NCBI RefSeq assembly: GCF_030151085.1
Contig: NZ_JASLER010000015.1
Coordinates: 1-44,175 of the forward strand
Source of the DNA: Bacteroides sp.
GTDB taxonomy: Bacteria > Bacteroidota > Bacteroidia > Bacteroidales > Bacteroidaceae
Length of the DNA stretch: 44,175 bases
Direction: 5' to 3'
Under the pieces are notes generated by a model. It was given only the letters and a program-made list of their open reading frames with translations, did no database searches and had not been told where the DNA came from. This document shows, piece after piece, positions 24,239-33,512 of this stretch (position 1 is the first letter of the stretch; every line of letters starts with the position of its first letter). A program made the translations under genes and the position numbers.

Positions 24239-25519
24239 TTATCTTTGGTTAATAGCATCAGTTATATTCATCTTTGAAGCACGCCATGCAGGTATTCCTG
24301 CCGAAAGGATATTCATAAGCAAGCAAAAACCGAAAGCCGAAAAAAATGCCCAAGGCGAAAGAAGCATACCAGTAGTAAGAGCTGTTTCGCCACTGAGGTA
24401 AGCATTCATGCTGTTACTAAAGAGGAAGTCCGTCAGCAGGAAGGTAGCAAGATAACTTAGGACAAGTCCTAAAATACCAGCCAGAAGTGTAAGCAGCAGA
24501 TTTTCGAAAAAGACCTGCCGTATTAGTTCACTGCCAGTAGCTCCAAAGGCTTTACGTACGCCAATCTCTACCATGCGCTTCTGCATACGTGAAAGTGTCA
24601 TACTGCTAAGGTTAATAGCAGGTACAAGCAAGAGAATAAAAATAATAATGACATAACTCAAGATTACTGAACTCATATCGGGAACTTGACTCCATTTTCG
24701 ATAGAGATTAGTAAATGACGCATCTGGTTGTCCGCGATAAAAAACGTCTAAATTAACCAGTCCGTCGTTGTACTTTAGGCGTAGCTTTTCAGTCTCCTCA
24801 CGAATAGCAGGAAAATCGGAAGCGGAGTGAGCCAGAATAACAGCACGCATCTGCCCCATCGTATTATCTTGCCAAGTAAGATCTGCCATATCAGTAGAAT
24901 TGTATGGAACCCATATTTGTGCATACGCAGAGGTAGCCAAAGTGGATACATCTGCCACAACACCACAAATACGATAATCTACATGATTCAGTTGTACTGT
25001 TTTGCCAGTCACATCAGTAGTACCAAAAAGTTTACGGGCAATACTTGCATTAAGTACTACTACCGGTAGTCCTGCATCACTATCTGCCTTAGTAAACGCT
25101 GCCCCATTAAGGAAACGAAAATGGAAAATGTGCCAAAATGCTTCATCTGTTTGTTTTATATCTGCTGTAGTCTTTGCCCCTGCAGGTAGGGACACCCGTA
25201 CCTTATTGGGTAGAGAGATCAGAGTCACTGCTTCGGCGGTGGTAAGAGATTTGAAGCATTCCTGCCCTGTATGGATGGACATAAAACTGTTTGCCGAATT
25301 ACTATCATCTGCCCCCTTTGCCTTAACAGACATTGCAGAAACATAAAGTGAACGCGAACGATTCACCTCCGGTTCGCAATCAACAAGACGAACCTGAAAA
25401 GTAATAACAAGCACCATAATCATGCAGATAGCAAGTGCCGTGCCCAAGATAGAAACCCAAGTTATGATTGGGTTGTCACGCAAATGGTATAGAGCTTGTT
25501 GAAAATATAGTCGTATCAT
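24239..25519 (-). CDS. FtsX/MacB-type permease, type A, pair 5
   Basis: The 426-residue type A permease has PIITWVSILGTALAICMIM in helix 1, then PEVNRSRSLYVSAM. It shares the periplasmic VVADVSTLATSAYAQIWVPY with the pair 4 A protein (VVKDVSTLATCAYGQVWVPY). The FtsX part has PAINLSSMTLSRMQKR and EIGVRKAFGATGSELIRQ. It ends GIPAWRASKMNITDAINQR. Confidence 0.87.
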   Translation of the reverse strand: MIRLYFQQALYHLRDNPIITWVSILGTALAICMIMVLVITFQVRLVDCEPEVNRSRSLYVSAMSVKAKGADDSNSANSFMSIHTGQECFKSLTTAEAVTLISLPNKVRVSLPAGAKTTADIKQTDEAFWHIFHFRFLNGAAFTKADSDAGLPVVVLNASIARKLFGTTDVTGKTVQLNHVDYRICGVVADVSTLATSAYAQIWVPYNSTDMADLTWQDNTMGQMRAVILAHSASDFPAIREETEKLRLKYNDGLVNLDVFYRGQPDASFTNLYRKWSQVPDMSSVILSYVIIIFILLLVPAINLSSMTLSRMQKRMVEIGVRKAFGATGSELIRQVFFENLLLTLLAGILGLVLSYLATFLLTDFLFSNSMNAYLSGETALTTGMLLSPWAFFSAFGFCLLMNILSAGIPAWRASKMNITDAINQR

Positions 25520-25558
25520 TTAAATTGAGTATTATGAATAAAAAAAAGAGAAATAATT

Positions 25559-26797
25559 CTATTCGTCGTGCAGAGCTTCTGCTGGTTGTACCTTCATTGC
25601 CTTACGTGCAGGTATACCAATACCAATAGCAATCATCAAAGCAATTAGAACAAAGCTAATGCCTGCACAAAGTAAAAGGCGATCCCATTCCAAGGTAGTG
25701 CCATTACGCCATGAATTCAATTCCAAATTCGCTATATTATAGTCTATCACCAAAGCCAATGGAGTTATCAGCAAAAGCAGAAGCCAGCCTTCGCAAAGTA
25801 AACGATAGAATATATCACGCACGGATGCACCATGCGCTTTATGTAATGCAATCTCCGAACGGCGTTGCTGTGTACGGAACCAGAATGTACCAAGCAGACC
25901 AAGGAAAATATTCAGCAGCAGGAATCCCATCCCCATCACATAGTTACGAATATCATTTGTCCATGCTTGCTGAAAATTTCGGCGTATATCATGAAATGAG
26001 CGAATTTCCGAAATAAAAAGATTACCTACACGGAACTGGCTTTCGCTGGCTTTCTTTAATTTCATGATAAAATCATTATCCTGCCCTTCGCGGACACGAA
26101 CACAAAGTTCCATGCCTACCCAATAAAAAGACTGCTTGGCCAGAAAACAATACGAACTACGAGCTTGGTCATAATCATGATAACGTACATCTTGTAGGGC
26201 AGCTCCCAGTTTATACGTCTTGGTCGTATCACCGAAAAGCTGAAAACGTTTACCTACAAATTCAGTAAGTTTATGGTCGTACTTCCTATAAAGGTTATTA
26301 GAAGCCAAGAATTCACCCCGTTCCAGCATTTCTGCCAATTGTTCGGGTGTTTCACCATGTGCACCCTGATAGCGGAAAACACGTACGAAGTCCGGAGTTA
26401 CCATTCTCCGGATGGTCCACTCAGGTGACTGGAGTGTATCATAACGTACAGGATCGGTACTATTACTTCCATTATAAGGATACGAGTTTTGCGAAAGGCT
26501 GACTGCTTCCACCTCCGGTCGGCGGCGCAGACGTTCTATCAGTTCGGTAATATCTGCATGGGTGTCATCGGTGCTCTTATTGGGCGTATAATCGGGACTT
26601 TTAGGTGTCAGTTCGCCCAATTCAATAAGATAACAGTGCTCTATGTTGAAGCCTCGCGGTTCTAGGTAAGTAGCAGCGCGGGTATAGAGATAGTCCACTA
26701 CATACCACATCACTACGCTCACCACTAGCAACTCCAACGCCAACCATAGGTTCGAGAGCCATTCATTCTTTATCTGTGCAAGAAGTTTCTTAGTCAT
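25559..26797 (-). CDS. FtsX/MacB-type permease, type B, pair 4
   Basis: The 412-residue type B permease has LALELLVVSVVMWYVVDYLY as helix 1 and FNIEHCYLIELGELTPK after it. GTFWFRTQQRRSEIAL is followed by HKAHGASVRDIF, where most type B proteins read RMAMGSSR; the coupling segment therefore differs and could alter ATPase contact. It ends AMKVQPAEALHDE. The gap to the previous gene is 33 bp. Confidence 0.86.
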   Translation of the reverse strand: MTKKLLAQIKNEWLSNLWLALELLVVSVVMWYVVDYLYTRAATYLEPRGFNIEHCYLIELGELTPKSPDYTPNKSTDDTHADITELIERLRRRPEVEAVSLSQNSYPYNGSNSTDPVRYDTLQSPEWTIRRMVTPDFVRVFRYQGAHGETPEQLAEMLERGEFLASNNLYRKYDHKLTEFVGKRFQLFGDTTKTYKLGAALQDVRYHDYDQARSSYCFLAKQSFYWVGMELCVRVREGQDNDFIMKLKKASESQFRVGNLFISEIRSFHDIRRNFQQAWTNDIRNYVMGMGFLLLNIFLGLLGTFWFRTQQRRSEIALHKAHGASVRDIFYRLLCEGWLLLLLITPLALVIDYNIANLELNSWRNGTTLEWDRLLLCAGISFVLIALMIAIGIGIPARKAMKVQPAEALHDE

Positions 26798-26830
26798 TTC
26801 TTTCAGTTATTAATGTTTAGTGATGAGTGA

Positions 26831-28123
26831 TTAATGCAGGCGTCCGCTCAATGCATTTACAATTCCGACTCTCGATGCACGCCATGCTGGAATACCGGAA
26901 CTCAATAAATTCAGTATGAAGCAGAACAACAATGCCCAACCAAAGGTGGAAGCATGCAGCAATATACTGGCATCTACCGCCGGAGGGCTTAGTGTTTGAG
27001 TGAATTCCTGTGCAAACAATAACGAATTACCCAAATAAGCAAATGCCACACTGAGCAACAATCCCAGTACACCAGCCATCAGGGTCACTACAAGATTTTC
27101 AGTAACAATTTGTCCCATCAATTCCAGACGTGTACTACCAAACGCCCGACGCACACCTATTTCAGATACACGCTGACGAAGACGGCTCTGCGTCATACTA
27201 CTCAGATTAATAGCGGGTACTATCAGAAGGATAACAAAGATTATTAGTCTCTCTCTACGTGCCTGAGCCAAATCCGGTTCCAGATTGGCAGCAAAGGCTA
27301 TTGCACTTTTCTCCTGATCGTATGGACGATTACGGTAGATAAGTTCATATCCATCAGCTCCAATCAGAGAATTATATTCTTGCCTACGCCGTTCCGCTTC
27401 CTCACGAATGGCATCAAAATCCTTACGGTCATGCGCTAAAATGGTACAACTCATCATACCCATGTGTGCATCACTCCATGTGTCATGTGTGATTTCGGTT
27501 GAAGTGTAAGGCACCCATACCTGCCCGTATGCACAAGTAGCCAAAGTAGAAACATCTTTCACTACACCCGCTACCTTATAGGGTGCATGGTTCAGCAGAA
27601 ACTCGCGTCCTTCAACATCTGTACTCTGAAATAACTTCTTTGCTACACTCTCCGTAATAACCGCTACCGGCATTCCGGCATCGAATGTCGCCTTATCATA
27701 AGGCTTTCCGGAAGTAAAAGAGAAATCAAATATATTCCAGAAAATATCATCCGTTTGTAACAAGTCGATACCTACGGCAGGTTGTCCCGGAAGATTAACC
27801 GGAGTAGAGACTACCATACAAGTATAAATAGTCACAGCCTCAGGCGTTTTCAGTGTTTTGAAACACTCGCGTGCAGTTTTAGCACTCATAGGCCCGTTGC
27901 TGGTTCCATCCCCCCAGTTTTTATTAGAAATACTCATGTAATGCACATGCAAGAAACGGTCGCGATTACTCTCCGGAGCAAATGGTGCTACCTTAACCTG
28001 CTGCATCATCACCACTAACATGATGAGGAAGATAGCAAGCGCCGTACCTGCTATGCTCACTGCACTGATTAACGGTTGTTGCCGAAGTTGAGCCCACGCT
28101 TGTGTAAAATATTGTTTTATCAT
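26831..28123 (-). CDS. FtsX/MacB-type permease, type A, pair 4
   Basis: The 430-residue type A permease has PLISAVSIAGTALAIFLIM as helix 1 and APESNRDRFLHVHYMS after it. The FtsX part has PAINLSSMTQSRLRQRVSEI and GVRRAFGSTRLELMGQ. It ends GIPAWRASRVGIVNALSGRLH. It begins 25 bp after the GIN-domain gene and resumes the alternating A-B order after that interruption. Confidence 0.87.
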   Translation of the reverse strand: MIKQYFTQAWAQLRQQPLISAVSIAGTALAIFLIMLVVMMQQVKVAPFAPESNRDRFLHVHYMSISNKNWGDGTSNGPMSAKTARECFKTLKTPEAVTIYTCMVVSTPVNLPGQPAVGIDLLQTDDIFWNIFDFSFTSGKPYDKATFDAGMPVAVITESVAKKLFQSTDVEGREFLLNHAPYKVAGVVKDVSTLATCAYGQVWVPYTSTEITHDTWSDAHMGMMSCTILAHDRKDFDAIREEAERRRQEYNSLIGADGYELIYRNRPYDQEKSAIAFAANLEPDLAQARRERLIIFVILLIVPAINLSSMTQSRLRQRVSEIGVRRAFGSTRLELMGQIVTENLVVTLMAGVLGLLLSVAFAYLGNSLLFAQEFTQTLSPPAVDASILLHASTFGWALLFCFILNLLSSGIPAWRASRVGIVNALSGRLH

Positions 28124-28148
28124 CTTAGTTCTCTGTAATTAAAGTTAC

Positions 28149-28766
28149 TCAACGACCGATTTTCAGGTCACGTGTATTCACACCACCTACACCGTCCTTA
28201 GAAATGTCAGCTTTTCCAGCCGTACCACTCAAAGTCACATGTCCTACTCCATCCAGATGTGCAGATAAATAGTCGCAATTAACATGAATATCAGCCTTAC
28301 CAACACCTTCCAAACCTACTTTTAACGAATGGCAAGTCAAATCCTTTACATTCACTTTTCCTACACCTTCTACCTGAAATTTAACATCGTTCAGTTTTAA
28401 TGGCGCATCGCAATTAAAACTACCAACTCCTGTAAACTCCACCTTTTTCAAATCAGGGGCAGATAAGTAGATAGTCACACCTTTATTACGATTACGTTCA
28501 TTATTATCCTTGAAACCAATGACAAGGCAACCGTCTTTCACTTCAGATGTAGTAGTCTTTACATACTTCTCCGGACCTTCAATCTTGAATGAATAAGTAT
28601 TACTTTGAGTAAAATAAATCGTAGCAACCGAAGTCACTTCAATAGATGAAAAAGCTTCAACTTTACGTACTTCACTTACATTCTCATCTTTTCCATTACT
28701 GGCAGCATAAAGTGTACTGGTTATTACTGCAAATATACAACTAAGGGTTACAAACAATGCTTTCAT
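28149..28766 (-). CDS. GIN-domain (DUF2807) exported protein
   Basis: The 205-residue protein has a Sec signal peptide (MKALFVTLSCIFAVITSTLYA). A repetitive beta-rich domain follows, with VEFTGVGSF, QVEGVGKVNV, LEGVGKADI and LDGVGHVTL, a GVG motif about every 20 residues. This is the putative auto-transporter adhesin head GIN domain (DUF2807), a parallel beta-helix common in Bacteroidota. No lipobox is seen, so it should be periplasmic or exported. It sits inside the permease array with short gaps (31 and 25 bp), so it is probably co-transcribed and may be a cargo or partner of the exporters. That role is inference. Confidence 0.83.
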   Translation of the reverse strand: MKALFVTLSCIFAVITSTLYAASNGKDENVSEVRKVEAFSSIEVTSVATIYFTQSNTYSFKIEGPEKYVKTTTSEVKDGCLVIGFKDNNERNRNKGVTIYLSAPDLKKVEFTGVGSFNCDAPLKLNDVKFQVEGVGKVNVKDLTCHSLKVGLEGVGKADIHVNCDYLSAHLDGVGHVTLSGTAGKADISKDGVGGVNTRDLKIGR

Positions 28767-28797
28767 AATTTATATATATTATATTTATATTCTGTTT

Positions 28798-30060
28798 TTA
28801 ATCTTCATGTAATGCTTCAGCAGGTTCCACTTTCATGGCTTGCCGAGCCGGATACCAAATCCCCATCATCACCATCAGTGCTATCAGTAGCCAAGCACCA
28901 ATCGAACCAAGCAGAAAACGTATTATGCTCCATTCTACAGGCCAGGTAGCTATCAATGCAGTACGCCCAATGGTAAATTCGCCAACACCTACGTTGTAAC
29001 AAACCACCATGGCAGGTAGTGTAACCAGCGCCAGCAACAATAATCCCTCACCTACAAGAAGGAAAAATATCTGCCGCTTGGTACTGCCCATAGCCAACCG
29101 CAAGGCTATTTCCGAACGGCGGCGGCGCGTACGAACCCAAAAGGTTCCTATCAGCCCCAAAAAGACATTACCCAAAAGGAAAAGCACCACTATTGCCTGA
29201 CTGTTCACCTTGTCTGTATCTCCATACAACACTTCGAACTGTGCCTGCATTTGTGTATAGGGTTCGGCATCGGCTACAAATATGTTGTCTGTGTCCAGTC
29301 TCGGTGCTATCTCGCGGAGAAATTGTTCCCGATAGTCCGGCCCATCGGCAGCAGGCTTCACACGGAAAACAATCTGCGCCCACTGATCACCGAATTCTTC
29401 ACGAATAAACTGTTCACCTAGTCGCATAAAAATCCAATAAGCATCATTACCATAGCGATAATCACGAAAGCTACCAACAATGCCACCCTGAGTAACTGTA
29501 TTCACTGTATCTCCACGCCATGCCAACGGTGTATTGAGTGAAAATTCAGGCACCCGCTTCTTAAAATAATCTACCACAGCCTGACTCAACATAACATTAT
29601 TGATACCTATAGGCAATGAGGCAAAAACTCTGCCCGAATTCTCCTGCATGCGGAAGACACGAGTATATCCACCAGTAGCATAAATCATACGCCCATTCCG
29701 CTCGATAGTATCTTGTACAGTCAGCGTATTGTAGCTATTCGCACCGCTCATCGGCAAGCTCCAATAACTCAAAGAGGCTGCTTCTACAGTAGGTTCCAAT
29801 TCTAACTTCTTCAGAATATTCAGAAACTTGTCAGCATTTAGCAACGTTGTATCGCGATTCTCGCCACCCTGAATCATGGTAAGACGATAAACATGGTCGA
29901 TATTATATCCTAGAGGACGGTAAAAGGTATATTTCATGCAACCTAGAGAATCACAAAGAAACCACATCACGATAAATACCAAAAAGAGTTCGGCCAAGAC
30001 CCACCCATTATTACTCAGGCGCGCCCATATCATGTGTAAGTTGTGTAAAATGAATTTCAT
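28798..30060 (-). CDS. FtsX/MacB-type permease, type B, pair 3
   Basis: The 420-residue type B permease has LAELFLVFIVMWFLCDSLG as helix 1 and LGYNIDHVYRLTM after it. GTFWVRTRRRRSEIALRLAM leads into GSTKRQIFFLLVGEGLLL. It ends AMKVEPAEALHED. The GIN-domain gene follows immediately, so pair 3 is the first permease pair after the ATPase gene. Confidence 0.86.
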   Translation of the reverse strand: MKFILHNLHMIWARLSNNGWVLAELFLVFIVMWFLCDSLGCMKYTFYRPLGYNIDHVYRLTMIQGGENRDTTLLNADKFLNILKKLELEPTVEAASLSYWSLPMSGANSYNTLTVQDTIERNGRMIYATGGYTRVFRMQENSGRVFASLPIGINNVMLSQAVVDYFKKRVPEFSLNTPLAWRGDTVNTVTQGGIVGSFRDYRYGNDAYWIFMRLGEQFIREEFGDQWAQIVFRVKPAADGPDYREQFLREIAPRLDTDNIFVADAEPYTQMQAQFEVLYGDTDKVNSQAIVVLFLLGNVFLGLIGTFWVRTRRRRSEIALRLAMGSTKRQIFFLLVGEGLLLLALVTLPAMVVCYNVGVGEFTIGRTALIATWPVEWSIIRFLLGSIGAWLLIALMVMMGIWYPARQAMKVEPAEALHED

Positions 30061-30073
30061 AATACTTCTTGTT

Positions 30074-31348
30074 TTATTTATCGTTCAGTGAATCTACAAT
30101 TGTCCGCCTCACCGCCAACCATGCAGGCAGTCCTGCACTAAGAGCGTTGATGACCACACAAAAAGCAAAAGCCAACAAAAACACCCACGGACTGAACAAT
30201 GCCTCCATACTCAAACTAAAATCTCCTGCCGTACCAATATTCTGATTGTTAGTGAAGAGCCAGGTACGCATCCCCCACACAGCTATGTAACTGAACAACA
30301 ATCCCACCAGACCGCCAAGCAATGTCAACAACAGATTTTCATTCATTATTTGACGTATCAGCACACCACGGGTTCCTCCGAAGGCCTTGCGTACTCCAAG
30401 TTCAGAAGTGCGCTGCTGCATCCGGCTGTTACTCAATCCACACAAATTGAGCGACGGTACCAGCAGAATGATGAACAATGCAATAGCATATTGCAGGTAG
30501 AGCATTGTGACATCCGGTCCCACGTTGGACCATACATGGTTCACGTGTGCCACGATGTCATCCGGTTGCTCCATGATATCTATCTGCATATCTCCCAACC
30601 CGGCATTTACTCCCTCTACCCGTTTCGAAACACCTTGTCTGATAGTCTGAAAATCATTGGACGTATGGGCCAGTAAAGCAATATGAGTATCACCACTGTA
30701 ACTCCATTCCGAAGTTACTTTCAGATCATCTACCGGATACATACTCCATATTTGCGCATAAGCATCCTTTGCTGTGACAGAAATATCTTTCACTACTCCT
30801 ATCACACGCGCCGGTTCGCGGTTCAATAATAACTGCAGCCCTACTACATCCGTAGTGCCAAACACTTTCCTTGCTACAGAAGCACAGACCACAACAGCTT
30901 TCGCATCTCCCGTACGATCCTCTTCTGTAAAACCACGTCCTGCCATGAACTGCATGCTGAATACTCTCCAAAAACCGGGATCGGTCTGCATGGCATCCAC
31001 TTTTACCCGGTTACCCCCATCTGTAAGCGAAACCAGCGCAGCACAAGCTGGAACAAAAGCTGTACAAGCCTCCACTTCCGATAATGGTTGTATACATTCC
31101 TTCATAAATGCCGGCGAAGGAGTATTAAAACTATGATTTCCTTCCTCTGTTTTACTGCCTATATGCATACCAGAGAAGTAGAGGCACCGGCTACGGTTCA
31201 CCTCCGGTTCCAAATTGGCATACTTCGTTTGCCAAGTAATCACAATAGCCATAATCATAGTAATAGCAAAAGCCGTACCCAGTATGGATATTGTACTCAA
31301 CAAGGGATTCTGCTTCAGGATAGTAAATGCTTGTCTTATGGTCTGCAT
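30074..31348 (-). CDS. FtsX/MacB-type permease, type A, pair 3
   Basis: The 424-residue type A permease has PLLSTISILGTAFAITMIM as helix 1 and EPEVNRSRCLYFSGM after it. PSLNLCGLSNSRMQQRTSEL is followed by GVRKAFGGTRGVLIRQ, and the end is GLPAWLAVRRTIVDSLNDK. It starts 23 bp after the ATPase gene. Confidence 0.86.
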   Translation of the reverse strand: MQTIRQAFTILKQNPLLSTISILGTAFAITMIMAIVITWQTKYANLEPEVNRSRCLYFSGMHIGSKTEEGNHSFNTPSPAFMKECIQPLSEVEACTAFVPACAALVSLTDGGNRVKVDAMQTDPGFWRVFSMQFMAGRGFTEEDRTGDAKAVVVCASVARKVFGTTDVVGLQLLLNREPARVIGVVKDISVTAKDAYAQIWSMYPVDDLKVTSEWSYSGDTHIALLAHTSNDFQTIRQGVSKRVEGVNAGLGDMQIDIMEQPDDIVAHVNHVWSNVGPDVTMLYLQYAIALFIILLVPSLNLCGLSNSRMQQRTSELGVRKAFGGTRGVLIRQIMNENLLLTLLGGLVGLLFSYIAVWGMRTWLFTNNQNIGTAGDFSLSMEALFSPWVFLLAFAFCVVINALSAGLPAWLAVRRTIVDSLNDK

Positions 31349-31371
31349 ATTGTTAAACAGTTAAAGAGTAA

Positions 31372-32037
31372 TTATTCTACTTGACGTCCATCGAAGAAAC
31401 GAACAGTACGGCTGGTTTGCTTAGCCTGCTCTTCATTATGGGTCACCATTACGATGGTACGTCCATCTTCCTTGTTCAACTGGTGCAATAATTCCATAAC
31501 TTCGGCACCCATCTTAGAGTCCAAGTTACCGGTAGGCTCATCGGCGAGAATTATCTCCGGATTACCAATAATAGCACGAGCAATAGCAACACGCTGGCAT
31601 TGACCACCGGATAGCTGTGTAGGCATGTGACGCATACGATGGCTCAAACCGACTTTTTTCAAAACTTCTTCTGCCAGATGGCGACGTTCTTTTGCAGATA
31701 CTTTTCTATAAAGTAATGGCAACTCTACATTATCAAGTACATTCAACGAATTGATCAAATGGAAAGACTGAAATACGAAGCCTAATTTCTGATTACGGAA
31801 AGCAGCCAGTGCCTTGTCCTTCATACCATCCACCTTGGTACCTGCAATTTCAATAGTTCCGTTTGTCGGAGCATCCAGCAATCCCATAATATTCAACAAG
31901 GTTGATTTACCACAGCCTGAAGGCCCCATAATACTCAGAAAATCTCCCTTATTCACCTCAAGGTTTACATTCTCCAATGCTACAGTTTCAATCTCGTTCG
32001 TACGATAAATCTTGTTGATGCCAGTTAACTTAATCAT
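31372..32037 (-). CDS. ABC transporter ATPase, MacB/LolD type
   Basis: The 221-residue stand-alone ATPase has Walker A GPSGCGKSTLLN, the Q-loop segment FVFQSFHLI, signature LSGGQCQRVAIARAI, Walker B IILADEPTGNLDS and switch histidine VTHNEEQA. Its length and motifs fit the LolD/MacB/FtsE branch that powers FtsX-fold permeases. It is the only ATPase gene in the array of twelve permeases and is the first gene of the second transcription unit, just behind the 32105-32199 promoter region. It probably serves all pairs; that is inferred from its being alone. Confidence 0.93.
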   Translation of the reverse strand: MIKLTGINKIYRTNEIETVALENVNLEVNKGDFLSIMGPSGCGKSTLLNIMGLLDAPTNGTIEIAGTKVDGMKDKALAAFRNQKLGFVFQSFHLINSLNVLDNVELPLLYRKVSAKERRHLAEEVLKKVGLSHRMRHMPTQLSGGQCQRVAIARAIIGNPEIILADEPTGNLDSKMGAEVMELLHQLNKEDGRTIVMVTHNEEQAKQTSRTVRFFDGRQVE

Positions 32038-32104
32038 AATAGTAATGTATTTAATTGTTTATTATTTAACTCCGTTTATTTTTCGCACAATAATTTCATA
32101 TTAG

Positions 32105-32199
32105 TCAAATGTTATGCCAAAACTGTTTATTACTGATTTACTGCTATTTAGTTATAAATAAGAATGTCCGAAAATGAACACTATGTCCGTTTTAGTAAT
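32105..32199 (-). promoter_or_regulatory. Sigma-54-like promoter and activator sites before the ATPase gene
   Basis: Read on the minus strand, TTTTGGCATAACATTTGA has GG (32118-32117), ten bases, then GA, close to the sigma-54 consensus TGGCAC-N5-TTGC. Upstream is TGTCCG-AAAA-TGAACA at 32165-32180 and a second, weaker copy starting at 32184. No TAnnTTTG motif lies in the gap. The same layout with the same spacing precedes the adaptor gene at 38706-38800. Confidence 0.65.
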
Positions 32200-32213
32200 A
32201 GGTTACCGAATAA

Positions 32214-33506
32214 TTACTCATCACGTAATGCTTCAGTAGGCGGTATCCGGCTAATGCTACGTGCCGGTATATAAACTCCTAGTAATACTACGGCCAAGAT
32301 AATGACATAGACAATGAGTGATACGGCTATAAAGTGTAGGCTAAAGTTATTAATCCAATAAAGTTCACCGGTAATTTCACCTTGCTGGAACCAATTTCCT
32401 TCGGATATACCATATTGCAGATAAGCAAAACATCCTATTATCCAAGCAAAGCTGGCCAAAACAGCGGCTTCTCCCATTAATAAACGAACAATATGGTTCG
32501 GAGAAGCACCATAACTCAGTAGCACCCCGACCTCTTCACGACGACTACGTGTCTGAAGCCAAAAGGTTCCGGTTACTCCCAAGGCTAGATTTGTCAAGAA
32601 GAAAATAGCCAAAGCTACATTCATCCGGTACTTATTGGTTATTCCCCATTCGTATTCTCTTGCTTCTATCTGTTGTTGATAGTTGCTGGCATTGCGCACA
32701 TACAAATTGCCGGCTCGAAGATGCTTTCGTGCCCATGGGCGGAATTCATGCATGAAGCGTTGTTCCGAAACACCCGGACGAAGGCGGAATAGGACTTGTC
32801 CGTTATCTTCTACCTCAGAAGCTTGAAGTTTCAATTGCGGCTCAAAACGACATCCTACTCCCTGTTCAAAGGTCAGAGTACGAACCTTCTCGACCATTGC
32901 ACGGATACGATAATCAATGGTATCGTTTACTTGAGTATCAAAAAACCGTTTACCTGTTAAGGAAGTTCCGCCTGTCAACCGACCAACCAGATCTTCAGTC
33001 AAAATCTGATCTCCATTCTCGAAATCCATATTATCCAATTCCTGAGCAGTTTTTCCATCAACTCCCCGAAAACCAAAAGTCTCAAAATAATTAGAATGAG
33101 GTAGAAAGTAATACACATTACTTGTAACTTCAAGCGTGTCATACTTTAACGTTGCCATAGCTGTACCATCCGATGCAGGATAAGCAAAAGTGATTAATGG
33201 CGTAGCGCATTGTATATCGGGATGATTACGCAGCTCTTGCAACAATCGTTGAAGATTCTGCATCGTATGAAGTGAATCGGACTCTTCTTCATTATAACCG
33301 GGAGCTTTCGATGGCAGATTGTTGAGTTGAGCAATCAGCAACCCGTCGGGATTATAGCCCAAAGGCAAAGAACGGTTATAACTCAGCACAAAAACGGGAT
33401 CGGTAATGTACCAGGTCAGTACAGTAACCAGTATCAGTTCGGCAAGTAACCAAGCATTACGCCGACGCCGTGCCCAAAGGTTTTTCAGTATAAGTTTCAA
33501 CATCAT
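32214..33506 (-). CDS. FtsX/MacB-type permease, type B, pair 2 (divergent)
   Basis: At 430 residues this is the most diverged type B member. It keeps LGYNPDGLLIAQL after helix 1 and GTFWLQTRSRREEVGV, but the coupling segment reads LLSYGASPNHIVRLLMGEAA and the C-terminus is SISRIPPTEALRDE. It is the last gene of the first transcription unit. The following 176 bp hold the promoter of the second unit. Confidence 0.84.
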   Translation of the reverse strand: MMLKLILKNLWARRRRNAWLLAELILVTVLTWYITDPVFVLSYNRSLPLGYNPDGLLIAQLNNLPSKAPGYNEEESDSLHTMQNLQRLLQELRNHPDIQCATPLITFAYPASDGTAMATLKYDTLEVTSNVYYFLPHSNYFETFGFRGVDGKTAQELDNMDFENGDQILTEDLVGRLTGGTSLTGKRFFDTQVNDTIDYRIRAMVEKVRTLTFEQGVGCRFEPQLKLQASEVEDNGQVLFRLRPGVSEQRFMHEFRPWARKHLRAGNLYVRNASNYQQQIEAREYEWGITNKYRMNVALAIFFLTNLALGVTGTFWLQTRSRREEVGVLLSYGASPNHIVRLLMGEAAVLASFAWIIGCFAYLQYGISEGNWFQQGEITGELYWINNFSLHFIAVSLIVYVIILAVVLLGVYIPARSISRIPPTEALRDE

Positions 33507-33512
33507 AATATA

